Below are positions 1-5,634 of a stretch of DNA of 5,634 bases, piece after piece; position 1 is the first letter of the stretch, and each line of letters starts with the position of its first letter. The DNA is from Clostridiales bacterium (GTDB lineage Bacteria; Bacillota; Clostridia; Lachnospirales; Lachnospiraceae). The notes beneath the pieces are model-generated. The model saw nothing but the letters and a program-made list of their open reading frames with translations, made no database searches and had not been told where the DNA came from. The stretch is from contig JAATEU010000599.1 of the NCBI GenBank assembly GCA_015655565.1, forward strand, positions 1 through 5,634, in the 5' to 3' direction. Both the position numbers and the translations under genes were made by a program.

Positions 1-2
1 AA

Positions 3-41
3 ACAAATACGATTAAACCTGAAGTTGCAGCAAATATATAG
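3..41 (+). CDS. possible C-terminal tail of an upstream gene (partial)
   Basis: Frame 3 is open from the window edge to a TAG at 39-41 and would encode the tail TNTIKPEVAANI. It ends 24 nt before the next start codon and just before its ribosome site, which is the usual arrangement inside an operon. In this gene family a NifH-like ATP-dependent reductase often precedes the alpha subunit, so the tail could belong to one, but twelve residues cannot identify it. Frame 1 is also open (to a TAA at 58-60), but it would run through the ribosome site and encodes a less natural basic peptide. Confidence 0.35.
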   Translation, partial: TNTIKPEVAANI

Positions 42-50
42 GGAAATAAT

Positions 51-58
51 AAGGAGGT
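51..58 (+). promoter_or_regulatory. strong ribosome binding site of the alpha-subunit gene
   Basis: AAGGAGGT lies 7 nt upstream of the ATG at 66 and is an almost perfect anti-16S match. It fixes the start of the nitrogenase-like alpha subunit and implies high translation. No promoter can be recognised in the 65 nt before the gene, so transcription probably enters from an upstream gene. Confidence 0.85.
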
Positions 59-65
59 AATCAAA

Positions 66-1532
66 ATGGCACTGAATTTAAAGGTATCAAGTGTTGGAAC
101 CAGAGAAAACAGGCTTGGCTCCATAACCGGTTACAATGGTGATTTACAGGATTTAGTAAACCGGTCAAGATGTGGGACACTAAAAAACAGAGAGCGTTGT
201 TTCAGCCAATCCAGTACCTGTTTATCCGGATGTGCACTTAACCAATTATCAGGCATCCGGGATGTACTTGTCATTAATCATGCACCGGCAGGCTGTTCTG
301 CCACTGCACCGGGTTCCATAGTATTAAATCATCAATTAGCGGCTAAGATCGGGGTTGCCAACGATACTGTATATGTGGGAACAGATATGGATGAAAGGGA
401 TACGGTGTTTGGGGCCACAAAAACCCTGCGGGATATTATTAAAAAAACCTGTGAAGTGTATAAACCTAAGGCTGTTTTTGTAGGCACCTCCTGTGTGACC
501 GGCATTATCGGTGAAGATGTGGATAGTATTGTAGCGGAATTAAGGGAGGAAATTGATATTCCAATAGCAGCCGTACATTGTGAAGGTTTTAAATCTAGAA
601 TATGGGCATCCGGTTTTGATATATCCGATCATGCGGTTTTACAGACAATTGTAAAACAACCTAAAGAAAAAAGAAATGTTATCAATTTTAAAAATTTCTT
701 TGAAAGCGAAAGGAAGCAAATTACGGAAATCTTTGCTGAATTTGGTGTGAAAACACAATTCCTATATCAGAATGCAACCGTAGAAGAACTGGAACATATT
801 TCTGAATCCTTAGCTACCGTCTGTATTTGCGGAACTCTTGGCACCTATCTGGGAAATGGTCTGGAACAGTTGTACGGGGTTCCCTATATCCGTACCATTA
901 ATCCTTTGGGCGTTGCGGGTTTTGAAACCTGGCTCTGTGAAATAGGAAAGACAATTGGTAAAAGTAAGGAAGTGGAAGCTTACCTTGAAAGGGAGCGAGC
1001 CGTTTATCTGCCTCAAATAGAAGAAATAAAGAAAGATTTAAAAGGACTGAAAGCAGTTATCGGTATGGGACCCGGCTATACTTATGAAGTATCCCGGGTT
1101 CTTCAGGAACTGGATATGGAAGTTGTGTGGGCGGCAGCCTGGCATTATGACGGGAAGTATGATAATGATCAGGTTCCTCCGGCACTTGATTATTTGCAGA
1201 AGACATCGCCCGGTAACATAAACTTAAGTGTTGCCGATCAACAGAACTTTGAAGTATTAAATATTTTAAATGAGTATCAGCCGGATATTTATTTTTCAAG
1301 GCACCCGGGAACTACGGTCTGGGCTATTAAGCAAGGGGTTGCTGCTTTGTATGTGGCTGATGAATATATGATATTCGGATATAAGGGTACCCTTAATTTT
1401 GCTAAATCAATATTGGATACGGTACGAAACAGAAGTTTTGAAAAAAATCTGGCCAAAAGGGTGAAGCTTCCTTACACGGATTGGTGGTATCAGCAAAATA
1501 ACGGTGCATTTTTAAAGGAGGCTGCTGAATAA
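66..1532 (+). CDS. nitrogenase-like component 1, alpha (NifD-like) subunit
   Basis: This 488-aa protein belongs to the nitrogenase component 1 family (oxidoreductase/nitrogenase fold), probably cytoplasmic and paired with the next gene product. Seen in the sequence: Cys52, Cys77 (in NHAPAGC) and Cys143 (in GTSCVTGIIGED) are spaced 25 and 66 residues apart, against 26 and 66 for the P-cluster cysteines 62/88/154 of Azotobacter NifD. The HCEGF motif is at 171-175. Cys255 lies 15 residues before GVP, exactly as cofactor-ligating Cys275 lies before GIP in NifD. The positions of NifD His442, His195, Gln191 and Arg96 appear to be Ala431, Phe184, Trp180 and Ile85, so N2 fixation is very unlikely. 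Four cysteines crowd residues 36-56. The TAA stop overlaps the ATG of the beta gene. Family assignment is firm. Substrate is unknown; methylthio-alkane reductase (MarD) is the nearest characterised relative I can suggest, from context rather than measured similarity. A chlorophyll or F430 biosynthesis role is unlikely given the NifB-like neighbour. Confidence 0.93.
   Translation: MALNLKVSSVGTRENRLGSITGYNGDLQDLVNRSRCGTLKNRERCFSQSSTCLSGCALNQLSGIRDVLVINHAPAGCSATAPGSIVLNHQLAAKIGVANDTVYVGTDMDERDTVFGATKTLRDIIKKTCEVYKPKAVFVGTSCVTGIIGEDVDSIVAELREEIDIPIAAVHCEGFKSRIWASGFDISDHAVLQTIVKQPKEKRNVINFKNFFESERKQITEIFAEFGVKTQFLYQNATVEELEHISESLATVCICGTLGTYLGNGLEQLYGVPYIRTINPLGVAGFETWLCEIGKTIGKSKEVEAYLERERAVYLPQIEEIKKDLKGLKAVIGMGPGYTYEVSRVLQELDMEVVWAAAWHYDGKYDNDQVPPALDYLQKTSPGNINLSVADQQNFEVLNILNEYQPDIYFSRHPGTTVWAIKQGVAALYVADEYMIFGYKGTLNFAKSILDTVRNRSFEKNLAKRVKLPYTDWWYQQNNGAFLKEAAE
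1514..1521 (+). promoter_or_regulatory. ribosome binding site inside the alpha gene for the beta subunit
   Basis: AAAGGAGG lies within the last codons of the alpha gene, 10 nt before the ATG at 1532. With the TAATG stop/start overlap it indicates translational coupling, which suits two subunits needed in equal amounts. Confidence 0.8.
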
Positions 1533-2830
1533 TGGCAAAAATATTGGATCAGCCAAGATATAAATGTGCACTTGCGGCAATGCAGACAGTACAGTCAATT
1601 ACAAGAGCCCTTCCGATTCTGCATTCCGGGCCGGGCTGCGCGGAGAAACTAAGCGGAAGCGTCGGAAGTTCGGGGCTGTATTCCCCGCATATATTTCCCT
1701 GTACCAGCATTAGTGAAAAAGAAGTCATATTCGGCGGTGATGATAAATTAGAAGAAACAATTGAAAATTCCTTAAAGATTATAGATGCGGATTTATACGT
1801 AATATTAACCGGATGTACTTCTGAAATTGTGGGCGACAATGTAGAAGAGGTGGTGGGTAAATTCAAGAAATGTGATAAACCGGTTGTATATGCTTCAACT
1901 GCAGGGTTTAAAGGAAATAATTACAGAGGGCATGACTGGATCCTGAAAGCAATTTTTGACCAATACTTAAAGCCGGCAGAGCACGTAGAAAAAGGACTTG
2001 TCAATATTTGGACCGGAATCCCAATGCACGATCCTTTTTGGCTGGGAAATTTAAGGGAACTTGAAAGACTGGTGGCTGAACTTGGTTTAATACCGAATAT
2101 AATCTTCGGTCATGGTAAGGGAATTAAGAATATAGATAAAATTCCGGAGGCGGAATTTAATTTATTAGTGTCTCCCTGGGTAGGACTTGAAAGCGTAAAA
2201 TTCCTAAAGGAGAAATTCGGGACACCTTATCTGCATTATCCGGTAGTTCCGGTTGGTGCTTTTGAAACCTCAAAATTCCTGCGTGCAGTCGGAGAATATG
2301 CCCGGATTGATTCTGCTAAAGCAGAAGAAATTATTACGAAACACGAAGAGGAATATTATTATTATATTGAACGATATGCAGATGTGTTTTTAGAAACCCG
2401 TGTTATGGCAAAAAGATTTGTTACAGTTTCAGATGCACAGAACAGTCTTGCCCTGACTAAATTTTTAGTAAATGATTTGGGACTGTTTCCTTCCAAGCAG
2501 TACATAATTGATGATACTCCTGAAGAATACAGGAATATTACGGAAGGCTATTTTAAAGAGTTAAATTACGGTATTGAGGCAGAGGTGGGATTTTCCAGTG
2601 ACGGACATGAAATACACAGTGAAATTGAAAGCGCCGATTTTAATGGATATCCTTTAATTCTTGGAAGCAGCTGGGAAAAGGGACTGGCAAGAAAATTGAA
2701 TGCACATTATATAAATATTTCCTATCCTGTGGTAGAAAGATTGATCATCAACAGCAGTATTGTGGGATATAATGGAGGACTAAAACTTTTGGAGGATATT
2801 TACTCCGTAGTACTTACAAGATTTAATTAA
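1532..2830 (+). CDS. nitrogenase-like component 1, beta (NifK-like) subunit
   Basis: This 432-aa protein is the second nitrogenase-fold subunit and should form the catalytic heterotetramer with the preceding product. Cys12, Cys36 (in HSGPGC) and Cys95 (in LTGCTSEIVGDN) are spaced 24 and 59 residues apart, matching 25 and 58 for P-cluster cysteines 70/95/153 of Azotobacter NifK. Residue Ser188 of NifK falls near Gly125 in TAGFKGN, so that secondary P-cluster ligand is probably absent. Paralogy with the alpha subunit is visible: both have a Cys-x-x-x-Ile-(I/V)-Gly-(E/D) loop, a GFK turn about 30 residues later, and an FET motif (alpha 286-288, beta 244-246). The first P-cluster cysteine is already at residue 12, so the protein lacks the roughly 60-residue N-terminal extension of Azotobacter NifK (523 aa), as shorter nitrogenase-like relatives do. 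The start is supported by an AAAGGAGG site and the stop/start overlap. It could in principle be a NifN-type scaffold subunit, but the two P-cluster cysteine triads favour a catalytic complex. Confidence 0.92.
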   Translation: MAKILDQPRYKCALAAMQTVQSITRALPILHSGPGCAEKLSGSVGSSGLYSPHIFPCTSISEKEVIFGGDDKLEETIENSLKIIDADLYVILTGCTSEIVGDNVEEVVGKFKKCDKPVVYASTAGFKGNNYRGHDWILKAIFDQYLKPAEHVEKGLVNIWTGIPMHDPFWLGNLRELERLVAELGLIPNIIFGHGKGIKNIDKIPEAEFNLLVSPWVGLESVKFLKEKFGTPYLHYPVVPVGAFETSKFLRAVGEYARIDSAKAEEIITKHEEEYYYYIERYADVFLETRVMAKRFVTVSDAQNSLALTKFLVNDLGLFPSKQYIIDDTPEEYRNITEGYFKELNYGIEAEVGFSSDGHEIHSEIESADFNGYPLILGSSWEKGLARKLNAHYINISYPVVERLIINSSIVGYNGGLKLLEDIYSVVLTRFN

Positions 2831-2884
2831 AAAAGATTTAGTATAGTCAGAATTTTTAGATAGAAGGGAAAGAAGGCCTGCTAC

Positions 2885-3754
2885 GTGAATAATTATGAAA
2901 ATCTGAAAAATTCCCACCCTTGTTTCGGGGGACAAAAGAATAACAAAGGAAGGATACATTTACCTGTCAGCCCGGACTGCAATATTGAATGTAAATTCTG
3001 CGATAGAAAAATAAATGATTATGAGCAAAGGCCCGGAGTGGCTTCTTCTATCATAAAGCCGGAAGAAGCTCTTGATATAATTAAAAGATCCCTGGAACTT
3101 TGTCCGGATATTACGGTTGCAGGTATTGCAGGACCCGGAGATACCCTTGCAACAAGTAATGCTCTTGATACCTTCCGGCTTATTAAAGAAACCTATCCGG
3201 ATATAATAAAATGCATGAGTACCAATGGGTTATTGTTAAACGAAAGGGCGGAGGAATTAATAGAGGTAGGAATTGATTCTTTAACCGTCACCGTGAATGC
3301 AGTGGATAAAAGAATTCAGGCAAAACTTTGTAGCAGTATTATATATCACGGTAAAAGATATGAAGGTGAAGAAGCGGCTGAAATTTTAATTGAAAATCAA
3401 CTGGAGGGTATTAGAAAAATTGCAGCTGCCGGGATTACAATTAAAGTCAATTCCGTCCTGGTTCCGGGTATAAATGATCAGCATATCGAAGAAATTGCAG
3501 AAACGGTCAGTGAAGCCGGTGCGGTCATATATAATATTATTCCCTTGATTCCGCAGCATGAATTAGCTGACTGTGAAGCTCCGACCTGCAGCCAGATTGA
3601 CGGTGCCAGACGAAAAGCAGAAAAATATATTGATGTCTTCAGACATTGCCAAAGATGCAGGGCGGATGCCATTGGGATTCCGGGCAAAAAAGATTTCGGA
3701 GGTCAGATTTATTTTAATAGAATCGCACATAAAGATACTTTTTCCCACGGCTGA
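2885..3754 (+). CDS. nifB: NifB-like radical SAM cofactor-maturation protein
   Basis: This 289-aa protein resembles the radical SAM core of NifB, which fuses two [4Fe-4S] units and inserts a carbide and a sulfide to make NifB-co, the [8Fe-9S-C] precursor of nitrogenase cofactors. Visible motifs in order: HPC (11-13), GRIHLPV (22-28), the radical SAM CxxxCxxC (Cys32, Cys36, Cys39), RPGV (49-52), AGPGDTLA (82-89, SAM binding), KCMSTNGL with Cys110, VNSVLVPGIND (188-198) and a C-terminal CQRCRADA (Cys255, Cys258). The cysteines that bind the K clusters in NifB are thus largely present, but the His-His pair usual after HPC is missing (residues 14-21 contain no His). The C-terminal NifX domain of many bacterial NifBs is absent and is encoded next door. 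The GTG start is preferred: an AAGG site ends 8 nt upstream, an in-frame TAG lies at 2861-2863, and any downstream start would lose HPC. Its location suggests it builds the cofactor for the neighbouring complex. A MarB-type homologue would be the alternative name. Confidence 0.92.
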   Translation: MNNYENLKNSHPCFGGQKNNKGRIHLPVSPDCNIECKFCDRKINDYEQRPGVASSIIKPEEALDIIKRSLELCPDITVAGIAGPGDTLATSNALDTFRLIKETYPDIIKCMSTNGLLLNERAEELIEVGIDSLTVTVNAVDKRIQAKLCSSIIYHGKRYEGEEAAEILIENQLEGIRKIAAAGITIKVNSVLVPGINDQHIEEIAETVSEAGAVIYNIIPLIPQHELADCEAPTCSQIDGARRKAEKYIDVFRHCQRCRADAIGIPGKKDFGGQIYFNRIAHKDTFSHG

Positions 3755-3827
3755 TTCCTTGCCCTGTTAATCAAACCTGTAAATTATTCCGAAAGGGATC
3801 TGAAAATGGAAGGGCAGAGGTATTATT

Positions 3828-4184
3828 ATGGCATATAAAATAGCAGTTGCAAGTACGGATGGAAAGGTTGTCAATCAGCATTTTGGAAGAGCAGAAAAAT
3901 TTTATATTCTGGAAGTAAATGATGAAAATGAGTTTTATTATATTGAGGAAAGAGAAAATACTGCCTCCTGTATTGGAGGAACACACAGTGATGAGGGGTT
4001 GGCCCTTACGGTTAAACGGCTTTCGGATTGCAGATATGTTCTGGTAAGCCAAATAGGTCCCGGAGCGGAATATGCACTTAACAAGAAAGGAGTCACGGCA
4101 TTTGCAATTTCACATTATGTTGACGAAGCAGTAAAAAAATTAATTCACTTTAACAGTGAAATTAAGATTCATAAATTAAATTAA
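3828..4184 (+). CDS. NifX/NafY-fold cofactor-carrier protein
   Basis: This 118-aa protein belongs to the dinitrogenase iron-molybdenum cofactor biosynthesis family, the domain shared by NifX, NafY, VnfX, VnfY and the C-terminus of many NifBs. Known members bind NifB-co or later cofactor forms and carry them between proteins. The sequence shows the family opening IAVASTDGKVVNQHFG (5-20), with the signature NQHFG, then a SCIGG turn with Cys48, an HSDEGLAL helix start (53-60), DCRYVLVSQIGPGA (67-80) and an alternating strand/helix pattern to the end. His18, Cys48, His53 and Cys68 are candidate cofactor contacts. The length is that of a single isolated domain. It follows the NifB-like gene by 73 nt, so the two halves of a typical fused NifB sit as separate neighbouring genes. 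AGAGG at 3816-3820 supports the ATG at 3828. I cannot tell NifX from NafY function by sequence. Confidence 0.9.
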   Translation: MAYKIAVASTDGKVVNQHFGRAEKFYILEVNDENEFYYIEERENTASCIGGTHSDEGLALTVKRLSDCRYVLVSQIGPGAEYALNKKGVTAFAISHYVDEAVKKLIHFNSEIKIHKLN

Positions 4185-4235
4185 AAAAGGTGTGTCAAAC
4201 CTGCTCCCATACCTTAAAAAACGGAGGAATTTTGT

Positions 4236-5117
4236 ATGAAAAAAATAATAAAAGCAAAAAGTAGTATATTAATTTTAGTAATCCTTTTGATAATGGAGGT
4301 TGTAGCAGCCGGCTGTAGTATAAAAAACTCGGAAGAAACCATGGCTGACGGAACTACTGCCAGTGATGGAACCACTGTAGGTAATGAAGATACTGCAGGT
4401 GATGAAGTAAGAAAAATCATTGTAGGTACGGGAACCGGGTTTAAGCCTTATTGCTATCTGGACGAAAATGGAAATCTTGCCGGTTATGAGTATGAAGTTT
4501 TGTCAGCCGTAGATGAACTGCTGCCCCAATATGAATTTGAATTCCAAACTTTTGATTTTGCTAATATATTGGTGGGTGTCGCTGCAGAGAAAATTGATAT
4601 AGGTGCACATCAGTTCGAGCTCAATGAAGAACGCCAGGAAAAGTATCTGTTTACCAATGAAAGCTACACTACATTTATTTTAAGAATAACAGTGGAAAAA
4701 AGTCGGGACGATATACAGGACCTTGACGATTTGCAGGGAAAGAATGTCCCCGTAGGGACCGGAGGCAATGCGGCTTATATATTGGAACAATATAATGCGG
4801 AACATCCCGATACCCCGATTAATTTAATTTATACCAGTGAGACCTCGGAGCAGCAGGTAAATAATATTGTAAATGGCACTTATGATGCGATTATTTCAAT
4901 AACCAGGGTAGTAGAAAATCTTAATAGGGAATTTGGGGATCACTTAAAAACCGTCGGGGAGCCGATTGCAACTTCAAGTACCTATTTCTTGCTGAATAAG
5001 GAGAATGAAAAATTAAGGGAGGAGCTTGACGGGGCGTTGAAAGAATTAAGAGAAAGCGGCAGATTAGCTGAGATTTCCATTGAAGTCATTGGCGGGGATT
5101 ATACAACAAACGATTAA
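4236..5117 (+). CDS. ABC transporter solute-binding lipoprotein, polar amino acid (SBP family 3) type
   Basis: This 293-aa protein is an extracellular substrate receptor for an ABC importer. It opens with a lipoprotein signal peptide: basic MKKIIKAK, a hydrophobic stretch over residues 11-24, and the lipobox VAAGC with the lipidated Cys27. An acidic, Thr/Gly-rich tether follows (about 31-58, with two DGTT units). The periplasmic-binding fold starts at VRKIIVGTGTGFKPYCYLD (58-76), with the family's GYEYEVL motif at 83-89 and AHQFELNEERQEKYLF at 124-139. In that segment Arg133 matches the Arg that binds the ligand carboxylate in HisJ-like receptors. By my alignment the Asp that usually binds the ligand amino group is not conserved (region DAIISI, 217-222). 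The AHQF segment recalls cystine and other sulfur-compound receptors of Firmicutes (TcyJ/TcyK), but specificity cannot be read from sequence. GGAGG at 4222-4226 supports the ATG. Being in the same gene run suggests it captures the substrate, or a precursor, of the nitrogenase-like enzyme. Confidence 0.92.
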   Translation: MKKIIKAKSSILILVILLIMEVVAAGCSIKNSEETMADGTTASDGTTVGNEDTAGDEVRKIIVGTGTGFKPYCYLDENGNLAGYEYEVLSAVDELLPQYEFEFQTFDFANILVGVAAEKIDIGAHQFELNEERQEKYLFTNESYTTFILRITVEKSRDDIQDLDDLQGKNVPVGTGGNAAYILEQYNAEHPDTPINLIYTSETSEQQVNNIVNGTYDAIISITRVVENLNREFGDHLKTVGEPIATSSTYFLLNKENEKLREELDGALKELRESGRLAEISIEVIGGDYTTND

Positions 5118-5138
5118 AAGGAAGAAAGGAAGTAACTT

Positions 5139-5634
5139 ATGTCTGATTATTTTTCTTTTGACAGATTGATAGAATATTTTCCCAAAATACTGTCGAGATT
5201 CCATATCACTTTAAGTATTGTAGTAATTGCTACACTTATCGGAATTTTACTTGGAGTTGTATTAGCCTTTATACGGATAAATAAAGTTGCGGTGCTGAAT
5301 CAATTAGCCCTGATTTACATATCATTTGTCAGAGGGACGCCGATTATAGTCCAAATGTTTTTGGTATATTACGGATTACCGGTATTAGTGGAGTTTGTTT
5401 TTAAGGCAGACATTAACAGATGGGATAAATTAATATTTATTATAATCACTTATGGGTTAAATGAAGCAGGATTCATGGCGGAAATAATCAGGGCTGCCAT
5501 TCTTTCAGTACCGGCAGGACAGACGGAAGCGGGATATACGGTTGGATTGACAGGCAGGCAGACTTTTTTAAGAATTGTAATGCCTCAGGCTTTAAGAACT
5601 GCTATTCCCAGTTTGGGAACTAATTTAGTGGGGT
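5139..5634 (+). CDS. amino-acid-type ABC transporter permease (partial, cut by window end)
   Basis: The frame is open from the ATG at 5139 to the window end, giving 165 complete codons of a protein family usually about 215-240 aa long. It is the membrane permease of the HisM/GlnP-like polar amino acid importer family. The first membrane segment covers about residues 22-45, the family motif FVRGTPIIVQMF lies at 63-74, further hydrophobic segments at about 66-88 and 97-120, and the EAA loop that contacts the ATPase starts at Glu130-Ala131 with Gly136, Ile146 and Pro149 in the expected pattern. It starts 21 nt after the receptor gene, with AAGGAAG at 5126-5132 as ribosome site, so the two genes are clearly co-expressed. 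An ATP-binding subunit gene should follow outside the window. Transport direction is import, by family; the substrate is undetermined. Confidence 0.93.
   Translation, partial: MSDYFSFDRLIEYFPKILSRFHITLSIVVIATLIGILLGVVLAFIRINKVAVLNQLALIYISFVRGTPIIVQMFLVYYGLPVLVEFVFKADINRWDKLIFIIITYGLNEAGFMAEIIRAAILSVPAGQTEAGYTVGLTGRQTFLRIVMPQALRTAIPSLGTNLVG

Noticed and set aside
1057..1299. Minus-strand open frame of 80 codons
   Set aside because: It lies wholly within the alpha-subunit gene, has no recognisable domain, and is a shadow of the coding frame. The same holds for the other minus-strand frames at 810-1016, 1549-1866, 3478-3748, 3771-4052 and 4214-4420.
66..2830. Reading the pair as true dinitrogenase NifDK
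   Set aside because: The positions of NifD His442, His195, Gln191 and Arg96 are not conserved in my alignment, and the beta subunit lacks the N-terminal extension. A nitrogenase-like enzyme with another substrate fits better.
66..2830. Reading the pair as CfbD or as chlorophyll-pathway reductase subunits
   Set aside because: Those enzymes use simple iron-sulfur clusters without a NifB-derived cofactor. Here the cofactor cysteine, all six P-cluster cysteines and adjacent NifB-like and NifX-like genes argue for a complex cofactor.
2831..2884. Possible terminator or promoter between the beta and NifB-like genes
   Set aside because: The 54-nt gap holds no stable stem with a T-run and no convincing -35/-10 pair. 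Only a ribosome site is recognisable.
3573..3770. Plus-strand open frame of 65 codons overlapping the end of the NifB-like gene
   Set aside because: It is out of frame with a strongly conserved C-terminal region (CQRCRADA) and has no family features, so it is a shadow frame.
4144..4160. Perfect 6-bp inverted repeat TTCACT / AGTGAA with a 5-nt loop
   Set aside because: It lies inside the coding sequence of the NifX-like gene, is AT-rich, has no T-run after it, and is easily explained by chance.
4187..4215. Inverted repeat AAGGTGTG / CATACCTT between the NifX-like and receptor genes
   Set aside because: The 8-bp stem contains a G-U pair, has a 13-nt loop, and is followed by an A-run rather than a T-run on the + strand, so it does not look like a terminator for this operon. 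It has terminator polarity only for the - strand, where there is no gene.

Overview
The window looks like part of a chromosome from an anaerobic, low-GC Firmicute, with Clostridia or Lachnospiraceae as my best guess. The grounds are AT-rich coding sequence, AGA/AGG arginine codons, strong AGGAGG-type ribosome sites, a lipoprotein-type solute receptor, and gene families mostly found in strict anaerobes. Every gene is on the + strand and the gaps are short (1-nt overlap, then 54, 73, 51 and 21 nt). It reads as a single operon that runs off both ends of the window.

Positions 1-41 hold what may be the last few codons of an upstream gene; a NifH-like reductase is the natural expectation but cannot be shown here. 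Positions 66-2830 encode two paralogous nitrogenase-superfamily subunits, alpha (NifD-like, 488 aa) and beta (NifK-like, 432 aa), coupled by a TAATG stop/start overlap. Positions 2885-3754 encode a NifB-type radical SAM enzyme without a fused NifX domain. Positions 3828-4184 encode that missing domain as a separate NifX/NafY-fold protein. Positions 4236-5117 encode a lipoprotein solute-binding receptor of the polar amino acid family, and 5139-5634 the first 165 codons of its membrane permease.

The subunits keep the three P-cluster cysteine positions on each side, with nitrogenase-like spacing, and the alpha subunit keeps the cofactor-ligating cysteine position (Cys255, equivalent to Azotobacter NifD Cys275). 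However, my alignment from memory shows that the positions of NifD His442, His195, Gln191 and Arg96 are all changed. This is therefore very unlikely to be a dinitrogen-fixing enzyme. With its own NifB-like enzyme and carrier, the complex probably carries a NifB-derived iron-sulfur cofactor adapted to another substrate. The closest characterised precedent I know is methylthio-alkane reductase (MarBHDK), which cleaves C-S bonds.

The importer genes suggest a working model: a small organic compound, possibly sulfur-containing and amino-acid-like, is captured outside the cell, imported, and reductively cleaved by the nitrogenase-like complex to release a usable nutrient. The substrate is inference. 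No promoter, terminator, repeat array, mobile element or RNA gene is convincingly visible, and no gap exceeds 73 nt.
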